DNA of 34,706 nt. It comes from RUG14130 sp045598325 (lineage in GTDB: Bacteria; Bacillota; Clostridia; Christensenellales; Aristaeellaceae). The DNA lies in contig JAZLLT010000013.1 in the NCBI GenBank assembly GCA_045598325.1, positions 1-34,706 on the forward strand. Reading direction: 5' to 3'. How positions within the stretch are numbered: position 1 is the stretch's first letter; the number at the start of each line of letters is the position of its first letter. Of this stretch, positions 22,678-30,552 are shown one piece after another. Both the position numbers and the translations under genes were made by a program. The notes under the pieces were generated by a model that did no database searches, was not told the DNA's origin, and worked only from the letters and a program-made list of their open reading frames with translations.

Positions 22678-23208
22678 ATGAACGAAAAAAGAATGCTCCG
22701 TGCCTCCGTTCCCCAGACACCGTTATCTGACGAAGAACAGAAAAATCTGGAAGAAAACCTCTTCGCGACCGCTCTGTGGCAGGAGGCGAAGCGGGTGTTC
22801 GTGTATGTGGCCCGCTTCCCCGAGCCCGGCACCAAGGCGATCATCGAAAAAGCCTTTGATGAAGGCAAGACCGTGTCTTTGCCGCTGTGCACAGCCATGG
22901 GCGAAATGCGCGCCGTCATCATCGACAAGATGAGCGAACTCACCCCCGGCGCCTATGAGATCCCCGAGCCCAATGCGGACGGAAAAGACATGGAAGGCGA
23001 GTTCCTCGCCATCACGCCCTGCGTCGCCTGCAGCGTGGACCGCGTGCGCCTCGGCCATGGCATGGGCTACTATGATAATTTCCTCACCCGCAATCCCGTG
23101 AAATCCATCTGCCTGTGCAGAGACGAAGCCCTGCTCAACTACATCCCCGGCTCCTCCCACGACATCAAACCCGATCTCGTGGTGACCCAGAGCCGCGTGG
23201 TCAGGTAA
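22678..23208 (+). CDS. 5-formyltetrahydrofolate cyclo-ligase family protein
   Basis: A 176-residue protein. The signature VRLGHGMGYYDNFL corresponds to the family motif R-L-G-x-G-x-G-x-Y-D-R-x-L, which binds ATP and phosphate. EIPEP and VACSVDRVRLG are also family-like. The enzyme returns 5-formyl-THF to 5,10-methenyl-THF, protecting GlyA from inhibition. The N-terminal K-x-x-L-R pattern is present as KRMLRASV. The start is 4 bases after the ANL stop with GAGG at the end of that gene, and its stop shares one base with the next ATG. The function is well supported; the operon partners are unusual for it. Confidence 0.85.
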   Translation: MNEKRMLRASVPQTPLSDEEQKNLEENLFATALWQEAKRVFVYVARFPEPGTKAIIEKAFDEGKTVSLPLCTAMGEMRAVIIDKMSELTPGAYEIPEPNADGKDMEGEFLAITPCVACSVDRVRLGHGMGYYDNFLTRNPVKSICLCRDEALLNYIPGSSHDIKPDLVVTQSRVVR

Positions 23209-24632
23209 TGGGAATTTTTCTGAACATCGACATCAACACCGCCATCGAGCCCTTCTTCGCGGATTTATTGAAGCGCAAGCCTCTCCCCGCGAAGGAGGAC
23301 TTGTTTGCGTTTGTCGATGCATATAAAGACACGCAGATCAGCGATGTGGCGATCTGCTGCTTCTGCCAGTATTCGAGGACGGAGAGCAAAGTCTTCACGG
23401 ACGCCCTGGCGAAATTCCATCAGAAGACCGAAAACGGCGTTTCCGTGGACTATGCCTCCCACTATGAGGGCGATCATGTCCTGCGCGAGGTCTGCGGCAT
23501 CGACCCGTATGAGGTGTGTTTTGAACGCCTCCGCATGTGCGGCATCCGCCCGTGGCTGTCCGTACGCATGAACGACTGCCACTGTCCCGATGACAGAGCC
23601 TGCTTCCTGCGGAGCGATTTTTTCTATGAGGCGCAGAAAAACGGGTGGATGATCGGAGAGAAGTACGGCTATTATCGCAACTGCTTCGATTACGCCGTGC
23701 CCGAGGTGCGTCAGAAGATGCTCGCCTACATCCGCGAGCAGGTCGAAAAGTACGATATTTACGGCATCGAACTGGACTTTTTGAGAGAGATCCTGTGCTT
23801 TGACTACATGAACAATCCGGAGTGCCGTAAAGTTATGACGGCGTTTTTGCGGGATGTCAGGCGCGCGGTCAATGAGATCGCCGCGCGGAAAGGACATCCC
23901 ATCTCCGTCGGGCTGCGGCTCATGCGGGACATGGCGCAAAATATGGCCTACGGCTTCGACACGGACGCCATTGTGAACGGGAAACTGGCGGACTTCATCT
24001 GCATCTCTCCCCGCTGGAAATCCTGCGACAGCCACATGCCCGTTGATGAGTGGGTGAAGCGGTATCCGGACATGCCCGTTTACGCGGGGCTGGAGATCCT
24101 CGTGAACCGCCCCGCTGACGAATGTCACGCGGACAACGGGACCGTGTATGGCTATGCCGCGGACTATCTCAACCGCGGCGCAGCGGGCATTTACCTGTAC
24201 AACTATTTTGACGAGACCTATTCGAAAAAGCGCCGGGAACTGTACCGCAGAGCGGGCAGTTTGGAAACGCTCCCTTCCCACCGCCGCCATGTGGTGACTT
24301 ATCAGGATCTCTGCCCCGAAGGACATCAGCCGTTCAGGCCCTTCCCCGCGAGCGCGGACGGGTTCCGGATCACCATCCGCCTCGGCATCCCCGCGGAAAA
24401 AGCAGTGCTGTATCTGGGCATCGCGGAAGGGGATATCGAGGATGTGACGGTAAGGGTGAACGGGTGCACGCTCAAAAATCCCGCGCCCGCAGAGCGGAAT
24501 TACGCCACGAAGGATACAAGGGTATACGCCTTTGACATACCCCATGAAGCACTTGACGGGAAGACGGAACTGCCGATAGAAACGGACGCATCTTCTCCCG
24601 TCACGCTCGCATACGCGGAAGCGGAAACTTAA
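23208..24632 (+). CDS. TIM-barrel glycosidase-like protein (GHL10-type)
   Basis: A 474-residue protein with the look of a (beta/alpha)8 glycoside hydrolase. Features are RPWLSVRMNDCHCPDD (about 114-129), DIYGIELDFLREILCF (about 183-198) with acidic residues at the end of a strand, ISVGLRLMRDM, LADFICISPRW, and a late NRGAAGIYLYNYFD. A C-terminal beta domain (about 390-474) is probably carbohydrate-binding or structural. No signal peptide, so cytoplasmic. It starts on the TAATG overlap with the cyclo-ligase gene and ends the operon. It resembles poorly characterised glycosyl-hydrolase-like families; substrate and activity are not established. Confidence 0.75.
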   Translation: MGIFLNIDINTAIEPFFADLLKRKPLPAKEDLFAFVDAYKDTQISDVAICCFCQYSRTESKVFTDALAKFHQKTENGVSVDYASHYEGDHVLREVCGIDPYEVCFERLRMCGIRPWLSVRMNDCHCPDDRACFLRSDFFYEAQKNGWMIGEKYGYYRNCFDYAVPEVRQKMLAYIREQVEKYDIYGIELDFLREILCFDYMNNPECRKVMTAFLRDVRRAVNEIAARKGHPISVGLRLMRDMAQNMAYGFDTDAIVNGKLADFICISPRWKSCDSHMPVDEWVKRYPDMPVYAGLEILVNRPADECHADNGTVYGYAADYLNRGAAGIYLYNYFDETYSKKRRELYRRAGSLETLPSHRRHVVTYQDLCPEGHQPFRPFPASADGFRITIRLGIPAEKAVLYLGIAEGDIEDVTVRVNGCTLKNPAPAERNYATKDTRVYAFDIPHEALDGKTELPIETDASSPVTLAYAEAET

Positions 24633-24633
24633 G

Positions 24634-24652
24634 CCCCCTTTGCACAAGGGGG
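24634..24652 (+). terminator. Hairpin at the end of the nagA operon
   Basis: CCCCCTT, 5-base loop, AAGGGGG, starting 1 base after the stop codon. No T-tract follows, so termination would be weak; it may be a remnant of the REP-like repeat family. Confidence 0.4.
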
Positions 24653-24722
24653 CCTTGATTACCATATTCTCATTCAACTAACTTTATCCATCTCCGTCTC
24701 CCCGATTTTTCCAACTCTTTAT

Positions 24723-24751
24723 TTGCCTTTTCGCCCTGTCTGGTGTATAAT
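24723..24751 (+). promoter_or_regulatory. Promoter of argS
   Basis: TTGCCT, 17 bp, TATAAT. The predicted start near 24758 leaves under 30 bases of leader, so no T-box or riboswitch can be present. Confidence 0.75.
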
Positions 24752-24784
24752 ACCCTCAAATACCCATCGAATCGAGGTTTTGTC

Positions 24785-26494
24785 ATGGATTTCAAATTTC
24801 TTTCCGCCTCCGCGGCTGCCGAAGCCGTCGCAAAGTGTTTCCCCGGCGCGGATGTGAGCGCCGAGACCCTTTCCGGCATGCTGGAAACGCCCCCGGATCC
24901 CGCGATGGGCGATTTCGCTCTTCCCTGCTTTAAGCTCAGCAAGAGCCTGCACAAGGCACCGCCCATGATCTCCGATGCCCTTGCCGCCGAGATTTCTTCC
25001 CCCATGCTCGAGCGTGTGGAGAGCGTGAAGGGCTATCTCAATTTCTTCGTCAATTCCGCCGCCTACGCCCGGAATGTGGTGGAGACCGCCATCAGCGAAG
25101 GCGCGTCCTACGGCGGCAGCAAGGAAGGCGCGGGCAGAAGCATCGTCATCGACTACTCCTCCATCAACATCGCCAAGCGCTTCCACATCGGACACCTGTC
25201 CACCACCATGATCGGAAACGCCCTATACAACATGTATAAGTTTCTGGGCTACACCGTGGTGGGCGTCAACCATCTGGGCGACTGGGGCACCCAGTTCGGC
25301 AAGATGATTGCCGCGTACAAGAGATGGGGCGACGAGGAAACCGTGCGTCAGGGCGGCGTGGACGAGATGGTGAAACTCTATGTCCGCTTCAACACCGAAG
25401 CCAAGGAAAATCCCGCACTGGAGGACGAAGGACGCGCCTGGTTCAAAGCCATCGAAGACGGCAACGAGGAAGCCCTGCGCATCTTCTCCTGGTTCAAGGA
25501 AGTGACGCTCAAAGACGCCGAGCGCGTATACGACATGCTGGGCGTGAAGTTCGATTCCTACGCGGGCGAAAGTTTCTATAACGACAAGATGGATCCCATC
25601 GTGGAAGAACTCCGTGAGAAGAACCTGCTCATCGAGGATCAGGGCGCGCAAATCGTCAAATTGGACGACTACAACATGCCCCCGGCCATCATCCTGCGTT
25701 CCGACGGCGCGACCCTCTACATGACCCGTGACCTCGCCGCGGCGAAGTACCGCCACGACACCTACAACTTCGATAAATGCCTGTATGTGGTCGCCTACCA
25801 GCAGGACCTGCACTTCAAGCAGCTGTTCAAGGTGATGGACCTGATGGGCTGGGATTGGGCAAAGGGCTGCGAGCATGTCAATTTCGGCATGGTCTCCTTC
25901 GAAGGACAGACCCTGTCCACCCGCGAAGGCCGCATCGTATATCTGGAGGACCTGCTCAACCAGTCCGTCGAGAAGGCCGCCTCCATCATCGAGGAGAAGA
26001 GCCCGGGGCTGGAAAACAAGGAAGAAGTCGCGCGCCAGATCGGCATCGGCTCCGTCATCTTCTTCGCGCTGTACAACGGCCGCATCAAGGACATCGACTT
26101 CTGGTGGGACCGCGCGCTCAACTTCGAGGGCGAGACCGGCGCGTATGTGATGTACACCCACGCCCGCTGCGCCAGCGTTTTGAGGAAAGCCGGTCAGTGC
26201 TCCGCCGCTCCCGACTACTCCGCACTGTCCGATCCCGAGGCGCAGGCGGTCATCAAGCTCATTGACTCCTTCCCCGGCCTCATCCGCACCGCCATCGACA
26301 GGAGCGAGCCTTCCATCATCACCCGCTTCTCCTGCGACCTTGCCAAGGCTGTCAACAAATTCTACTACGAGCGCCGCATCATGGACGATGACATGGGCAC
26401 CCGCGCCGCGCGCCTCAACCTCACGAAGGCCGCCAAGCAGACCATCGCCACCGCGCTCAGCCTCATCGGCATCAACGCGCCCGAACGCATGTAA
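24785..26494 (+). CDS. argS: Arginyl-tRNA synthetase
   Basis: Class I synthetase that charges tRNA-Arg, 569 residues, normal length. The N-terminal additional domain (DPAMGDFALPCFKLSKSL) is followed by the HIGH region (DYSSINIAKRFHIGHLS, HIGH at 134-137), the segment VNHLGDWGTQFGKMI, the catalytic core with HFKQLFKVMDLMGW, a degenerate KMSKS loop (GQTLSTREG), and the helical anticodon domain. The usual YSSPN-x-AKP before HIGH is YSSINIAKR here. ATG 24785 is the only start compatible with the promoter and has GAGG upstream. manA follows 12 bp later, probably on the same transcript. Confidence 0.96.
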   Translation: MDFKFLSASAAAEAVAKCFPGADVSAETLSGMLETPPDPAMGDFALPCFKLSKSLHKAPPMISDALAAEISSPMLERVESVKGYLNFFVNSAAYARNVVETAISEGASYGGSKEGAGRSIVIDYSSINIAKRFHIGHLSTTMIGNALYNMYKFLGYTVVGVNHLGDWGTQFGKMIAAYKRWGDEETVRQGGVDEMVKLYVRFNTEAKENPALEDEGRAWFKAIEDGNEEALRIFSWFKEVTLKDAERVYDMLGVKFDSYAGESFYNDKMDPIVEELREKNLLIEDQGAQIVKLDDYNMPPAIILRSDGATLYMTRDLAAAKYRHDTYNFDKCLYVVAYQQDLHFKQLFKVMDLMGWDWAKGCEHVNFGMVSFEGQTLSTREGRIVYLEDLLNQSVEKAASIIEEKSPGLENKEEVARQIGIGSVIFFALYNGRIKDIDFWWDRALNFEGETGAYVMYTHARCASVLRKAGQCSAAPDYSALSDPEAQAVIKLIDSFPGLIRTAIDRSEPSIITRFSCDLAKAVNKFYYERRIMDDDMGTRAARLNLTKAAKQTIATALSLIGINAPERM

Positions 26495-26506
26495 GGAGGT
26501 ATCGGC

Positions 26507-27520
26507 ATGGAAATCTTCAAAATGGCACCCCGCTTCCGTTTTGGCGAAATGACCCCCTGGGGCGGTGACAACCTGCGCCTGTATTTCGGCAAGGACGCGC
26601 CCGCCGACCGCGTGGGCGAAAGCCTCGAAGTGAGCGCTCTGCCGAACCTCGAAAGCATCATCCTGAACGGCAAATATGAGGGACAGACCCTCGCCGAAGC
26701 TCTCGAGGACGACTACGAAGGCATCACCGGCATCACCGAAAAGCCCTTCCCGCTGCTGCTCAAACTCCTTGACGCGAAAGAAACCCTGTCCGTGCAGGTG
26801 CATCCCGATGACGAATACGGTCTTGCAAACGACGGGAAACTCGGCAAGACCGAAGCGTGGATGGTGATTGCTGCCGAAGAAGGCGCCCGCATCGCCTACG
26901 GCATCAAAGAAACCGACAAGCCCTTTGCCGACATCGTGGCGGAAGGCCGCTTCGAGGACACCCTGCGCTGGGTCACGCCCCGTCCCGGCGATGTGTACTA
27001 CATCCCCCACGGCTGCGTCCACGCGCTGGGCGGCGGCGTGATGGTGTACGAGATCCAGCAGTCCTCCGACGCCACTTACCGTTTCTGGGACTGGGGACGC
27101 GTGGGAAAAGACGGTAAGCCCCGCGAACTGCACACGAAGAAGGCCCTCGATGTGACCCGCCCCGAAGTGCGGTTGGGTAAACTCCCCGGCGCCACCGTGC
27201 TGTGCGCGGGCGGCAGCCGCACCCACTATATCTGCGACAAGAATTTCTCCCTCATGCGCCTGAATGTCTGCGGCAAGATGCCCCTGGACTTCCCCAAGAT
27301 GGCGTTCATCACCCCCATGGCCGAGTGCAAGGTGGGCTGGGACGGCGGCGAGATGACCCTCACGCCCTTTGAGACCGCGTTCGTACCCGCCGCCTGCGAA
27401 GGCGCCTATGCGGAAGGCAGACTGCCCATCATGTGCTCCACCCTACCCGACCGGGAAAATCTCAAAAAAGAACTGGGTTACCGCGCGGAAATCGTGGCGG
27501 GGCTCACGGAGGAAATCTGA
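26507..27520 (+). CDS. manA: Mannose-6-phosphate isomerase, class I
   Basis: Zinc enzyme that interconverts mannose-6-P and fructose-6-P, 337 residues. Cupin-type zinc ligands are visible: VQVHPDDEY (His99), GKTEAW (Glu116) and IPHGCVHALG (His172). The motif YEIQQSSDATYRFWDW is typical of Firmicutes ManA. The start has GGAGG 7 bases upstream and lies 12 bp after argS. It may serve mannose catabolism or supply mannose-6-P and GDP-sugars. It fits with the other monosaccharide-salvage genes in this window. Confidence 0.95.
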   Translation: MEIFKMAPRFRFGEMTPWGGDNLRLYFGKDAPADRVGESLEVSALPNLESIILNGKYEGQTLAEALEDDYEGITGITEKPFPLLLKLLDAKETLSVQVHPDDEYGLANDGKLGKTEAWMVIAAEEGARIAYGIKETDKPFADIVAEGRFEDTLRWVTPRPGDVYYIPHGCVHALGGGVMVYEIQQSSDATYRFWDWGRVGKDGKPRELHTKKALDVTRPEVRLGKLPGATVLCAGGSRTHYICDKNFSLMRLNVCGKMPLDFPKMAFITPMAECKVGWDGGEMTLTPFETAFVPAACEGAYAEGRLPIMCSTLPDRENLKKELGYRAEIVAGLTEEI

Positions 27521-27526
27521 TCATAA

Positions 27527-27555
27527 CGCCCTTTGCGCGTAAGGCGCGGAGGGCG
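27527..27555. repeat. Nested palindrome after manA
   Basis: CGCCCT and AGGGCG enclose a GCGC/GCGC stem. No T-tract on either strand. It may be mRNA-end protection or part of the adjacent repeat cluster. Confidence 0.45.
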
Positions 27556-27571
27556 ATTACTATGAGAAACG

Positions 27572-27674
27572 ACCTCATCAGTCAGTTTCGCTGACAGCTT
27601 CGCGCCCCAAAGAGGAAGCCGAGACTTCCTGCCTTCCCCCTTGGGGAAGGTGCCGCCACAGCGACGGATGAGGT
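27572..27674. repeat. REP-like element, two arms with terminal inverted repeats
   Basis: A 103 bp element bounded by ACCTCATC and GATGAGGT. The left arm (CCTCATCAGTC..GACAG..) and the reverse complement of the right arm (ACCTCATCCGTC..CTTCCCC..) are variants of one unit, so the whole forms a long imperfect hairpin. It carries no gene and looks like a small non-autonomous mobile or REP-type repeat. It ends 26 bp before the SGNH start codon, overlapping the place where its promoter would be. Confidence 0.7.
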
Positions 27675-27699
27675 GGTTATACCATTCACGGAGGTCACC

Positions 27700-28734
27700 A
27701 TGTCAAGCATCCTTTATCCCATCTGGAAAGGCAATTACTGTTACCGCGAAAGCGTGTTCCCCGTCGCCGAAGCGGATGGCACGGTCAAGGGCATCACCCT
27801 GCTCTATCCCGCCGGCGAGATCACCGAGGTGGTCTCCGTGGACCTGCAGACCCGCTTTACCGAAGGGCGGGACTATGTGCTCGAAGGCGGATGTCTGCGC
27901 ATCCCCGCGGGCAGCGCCATCCCCGTGATGGAAAGGAGCGAATACTACCTCACCGAAGACCGCCCCGGCAAATGCTTCACCATGCCGGAAGACAGGGGCT
28001 ACATCACCTTCCCCGGCACAGCGGAACTCTATCAGCATCAGATCTATGTGAGTTACCGCCACGGCGGAACTTTCCCGGGCAAAATCCCGCAGGACAAGCG
28101 CTCTCTGTTTCCGCGGACGAACGCTCTGCTCAAGGAAGGCAAGCCGCTCACCATCGTCTTTTACGGCGACAGCATCACGGTAGGATGGGACTGCAGCGCC
28201 AATCACGGTCTGCCGCCGTTCCAGAGCGACTATTGCCGCCTCTTTACCGACGCGCTCACGGAACAATACGGAAGCCCCGTCAACTTCGTCCGCACCGCCG
28301 TTTCCGGCACCACCTCCGTGTGGGGCGAAGAGAAAGCGGAGGAGCGGGTGGCGAAATACAAGCCCGACCTGCTGGTACTGGCGTTCGGCATGAACGAGGG
28401 CGGCAAGAGCAGCGAGGAGTACCGCGAGCATATCCGCGCCATCATCGAGAAAAGCAGAAAAGGCAATCCCGAAATGGAAGTCCTGCTCATTTCCACCATG
28501 TGGGCAAACGCGGAGGCAAAGAGTGTCTGGTTCGATCAGCCGCGGTTTGAGCCCTTCCTGCTGACGCTCGAACAACCCGGCATCGCAGTCGCGCCCATGA
28601 GCAGCGTCCACGGCGCGATGCTCACGCGCAAGCGGTACCGGGACACCACGGGCAACAATGTGAACCACCCGAACGACTACCTGCACAGGGTATACGCGAT
28701 GACCCTGCTCAAGACCCTGTGCGGGATGGAATGA
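27700..28734 (+). CDS. SGNH/GDSL-family hydrolase
   Basis: A 344-residue cytoplasmic protein, with no signal peptide. The N-terminal 140 residues form an unassigned beta-rich domain. Residues from about 150 form an SGNH hydrolase: block I YGDSITVGW (Ser158), the Gly block AVSGTTSVW, block III FGMNEGG (Asn232), and block V NHPNDYLHR (Asp326, His329). Such enzymes often remove acetyl or other acyl groups from sugars. ATG 27700 has GGAGG upstream. An alternative longer start lies inside the REP-like element and was rejected. A role in deacetylating imported glycans would suit the neighbourhood. Confidence 0.88.
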   Translation: MSSILYPIWKGNYCYRESVFPVAEADGTVKGITLLYPAGEITEVVSVDLQTRFTEGRDYVLEGGCLRIPAGSAIPVMERSEYYLTEDRPGKCFTMPEDRGYITFPGTAELYQHQIYVSYRHGGTFPGKIPQDKRSLFPRTNALLKEGKPLTIVFYGDSITVGWDCSANHGLPPFQSDYCRLFTDALTEQYGSPVNFVRTAVSGTTSVWGEEKAEERVAKYKPDLLVLAFGMNEGGKSSEEYREHIRAIIEKSRKGNPEMEVLLISTMWANAEAKSVWFDQPRFEPFLLTLEQPGIAVAPMSSVHGAMLTRKRYRDTTGNNVNHPNDYLHRVYAMTLLKTLCGME

Positions 28735-28746
28735 CGGAGAACACAA

Positions 28747-29694
28747 ATGAAACGCCTTTTGTTTCTGTTAATTTGCATTCTGATGCTCGCGGCATCGTGC
28801 TGCGCCGAAAGTATCAATACCTGCCTTGATACCTCCGGGTATATCAATGATTTCGATTCGGTTACGATATCGGAAGGGATAACATATACCGCTCGCGGTG
28901 ATTATGATTACCGTGAATCCTGGGGGCCTCAATGGTATGATATCTACAAGCAGAGCATTGATGATGCCGAACCGGTATGCATATTAGAGCATGTCCCCGG
29001 TTGCTTTGCGGCCTTATTTCCCTGTGAGGATGGTTTCTGCATGGTCATTGAGCCGGAAGACGAGTCCTGTTTATCCATATCCCGTTACCACGCCTCCCTC
29101 GGCAGTTTTGAACTGTTAAGTGACTCCGTCGCGCTTGATGATATCATATGCGGTGTCCTTTATTTCGGGAATACCATATCCTTTATCCTGCCGAACAGGA
29201 TATTGCAGTTTTCTCTTGCGAATTGTTCCACCCGCTTGATTTTCATGAATGGCCTGAACATCAGCAATAACTACGATAAGTTTATCCCCATTTACTGCGA
29301 CGGTGTATACTATGTGATTGATAAAAGCGGTGCAATTTACGGAGTGTACGAATCAACGGGGGATTCTGCGATTGTCGCAGACACTCATGATTATCTATAC
29401 GACTACAGATGGAGTTTTGCCCGATATGAATACATCATCTTGAACGGCAATCTGATTTACCGGGATGATTCCGTGAAGCAGATGATGTGTCTTGACCTTG
29501 AAAGCCGCCATGCCCACGCGGTCTATTCCGAGAAAGTATACTTTGAGCAAGTATACTCGGATCATGTAGATATCACCGTTGAAGAAGGATATCCGTGTGG
29601 AAAACATGATTTCTGGTCGATGGGTTCGCTCAAGTATTACAGGCTGCCTATTGAAGACGGGGTACTGATGTGGGATCAAATGACTGAACTATAA
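28747..29694 (+). CDS. Secreted orphan protein, A/T-richer than its neighbours
   Basis: A 315-residue protein of unknown family. It has an N-terminal signal peptide (MKRLLFLLICILMLAASCCA); cleavage by signal peptidase I after CCA is likely, and a poor lipobox (AASC) is possible. The rest is beta-rich with regular aromatic and acidic residues, for example GVLYFGNTISFILP, YCDGVYYVIDKSGAIYGVYES and NGNLIYRDDS. This looks like the repeated strands of a DUF5050/beta-propeller-type protein; that is a guess. Codon choice is visibly more A/T-rich than in neighbouring genes, suggesting recent acquisition. It starts 12 bp after the SGNH gene with GGAG upstream. Confidence 0.75.
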   Translation: MKRLLFLLICILMLAASCCAESINTCLDTSGYINDFDSVTISEGITYTARGDYDYRESWGPQWYDIYKQSIDDAEPVCILEHVPGCFAALFPCEDGFCMVIEPEDESCLSISRYHASLGSFELLSDSVALDDIICGVLYFGNTISFILPNRILQFSLANCSTRLIFMNGLNISNNYDKFIPIYCDGVYYVIDKSGAIYGVYESTGDSAIVADTHDYLYDYRWSFARYEYIILNGNLIYRDDSVKQMMCLDLESRHAHAVYSEKVYFEQVYSDHVDITVEEGYPCGKHDFWSMGSLKYYRLPIEDGVLMWDQMTEL

Positions 29695-29754
29695 GTCTGT
29701 CCCTGATATGTGCCCCGGAAGAATACCTAAACGGTGAGTTCTACGCTCCATAGG

Positions 29755-29783
29755 TTGTGTCTACGCCACTGTTGTGCTATCAT
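29755..29783 (+). promoter_or_regulatory. Promoter of the HTH-desulfoferrodoxin gene
   Basis: TTGTGT, 17 bp, TATCAT. The leader is about 15 bases and contains AAGGAG. A GTTGTG sequence occurs at the -35 and again just before the -10, a possible autoregulatory direct repeat. Confidence 0.55.
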
Positions 29784-29804
29784 CTTCCCGAAGGAGTTGA
29801 GTTT

Positions 29805-30389
29805 ATGGATGCTTATGTGACAGGCGCGATCATCAAACGGCTGCGGGAAGAAAAGGGCTTGACGCAGGCGGAACTGGCGGAAAAGCTCTCCGTAAGCGAC
29901 AAGGCAGTCTCCCGCTGGGAAACGGGGCGCGGCTATCCCGATATCACACTCATTGAGCCGCTCGCTGCGGCGCTGGGTGTATCGGTCGCGGAGCTGCTCG
30001 CGGGTACATCCGTCACGAATCGCAACCGTGCGTTCAATATGCTGCGTGCGAAATTCTATGTGTGCCCCGTCTGCGGAAACATGCTGTTTGCCTCGGGCGA
30101 AGCGGTGATCTCCTGCTGCGGGATCACGCTGACACCTTCCGAAACCGAGGAAGCCGATGAAGCGCACACACCCGTCATCGAAAAAATCGAGGACGAATAC
30201 TATGTGACTCTCGCCCATGAGATGAGCAAGGAACACTACATCTCATTTATCGCGGCGGTGACCGATATGGGAGTGCAGATCGTGAAACTGTATCCCGAGG
30301 GGAACGCGGAGGCGTATTTCAAGCGGAGCAGGGTGCGGTGTCTGTACTGGTACTGCAACCGGCACGGGATGTTCGGAAAGAAGGTATAG
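29805..30389 (+). CDS. XRE-type HTH regulator fused to a desulfoferrodoxin/superoxide-reductase-like module
   Basis: A 194-residue two-part protein. Residues 6-66 are a Cro/C1-type HTH (IKRLREEKGLTQAELAEKL, then SVSDKAVSRWETGRGYPD). Residues 84-110 match the desulforedoxin-like centre I: C87-x-x-C90-G-N and C104-C105-G, the Fe(Cys)4 ligand set. Residues 118-190 match centre II: His121 (HTPVIEKIEDEYY), His139 (HEM), His144 (EHYI), Cys184 and His187 (YCNRHGMF), the Fe(His)4Cys site of superoxide reductase. The Glu-Lys pair next to the first ligand is Glu119-Ala120, so the catalytic Lys is missing. It is probably a redox- or superoxide-responsive regulator. Target genes are unknown. Confidence 0.88.
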   Translation: MDAYVTGAIIKRLREEKGLTQAELAEKLSVSDKAVSRWETGRGYPDITLIEPLAAALGVSVAELLAGTSVTNRNRAFNMLRAKFYVCPVCGNMLFASGEAVISCCGITLTPSETEEADEAHTPVIEKIEDEYYVTLAHEMSKEHYISFIAAVTDMGVQIVKLYPEGNAEAYFKRSRVRCLYWYCNRHGMFGKKV

Positions 30390-30394
30390 GCAAT

Positions 30395-30418
30395 CGGCTG
30401 CACGGAATCGTGCAGCCG
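30395..30418 (+). terminator. Perfect hairpin after the HTH-desulfoferrodoxin gene
   Basis: CGGCTGCACG, GAAT loop, CGTGCAGCCG: 10 bp stem starting 5 bases after the stop. Only AATAATCTTG follows, so it is a stable 3' end structure and not a classical terminator. Confidence 0.5.
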
Positions 30419-30441
30419 AATAATCTTGTGGGAAACATGCT

Positions 30442-30489
30442 CCTCATCAGTCGCCTGCGGCGACAGTTTCCCCGGAGGGGAAGCCAAGG
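30442..30489. repeat. REP-like repeat, single arm
   Basis: CCTCATCAGTC, an internal GC-rich hairpin, GACAG, then TTTCCCC-loop-GGGGAA and GCCAAGG. Same family as 14808-14860 and the left arm of 27572-27674. It lies between two convergent genes. Confidence 0.65.
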
Positions 30490-30515
30490 GGGGGCGGACG
30501 ATTTGCTTCATAGAC

Positions 30516-30546
30516 AAAAAATCACGGCTGCGCATTTGCGCAGCCG
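30516..30546 (-). terminator. Terminator of the SDR-fucosidase operon
   Basis: Minus strand: CGGCTGCGC, AAAT loop, GCGCAGCCG, then TGATTTTTTG. Perfect 9 bp stem with a T-tract. Confidence 0.88.
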
Positions 30547-30552
30547 CCTGCT

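Noticed and set aside
25223..27226. A 667-codon minus-strand frame across argS and manA
   Set aside because: Antisense shadow of two genes with well-conserved catalytic motifs.
30395..30546. A single large cruciform formed by the two CGGCTGC-containing hairpins
   Set aside because: Each hairpin is perfect on its own and belongs to the end of a different convergent gene; pairing between them is not needed.
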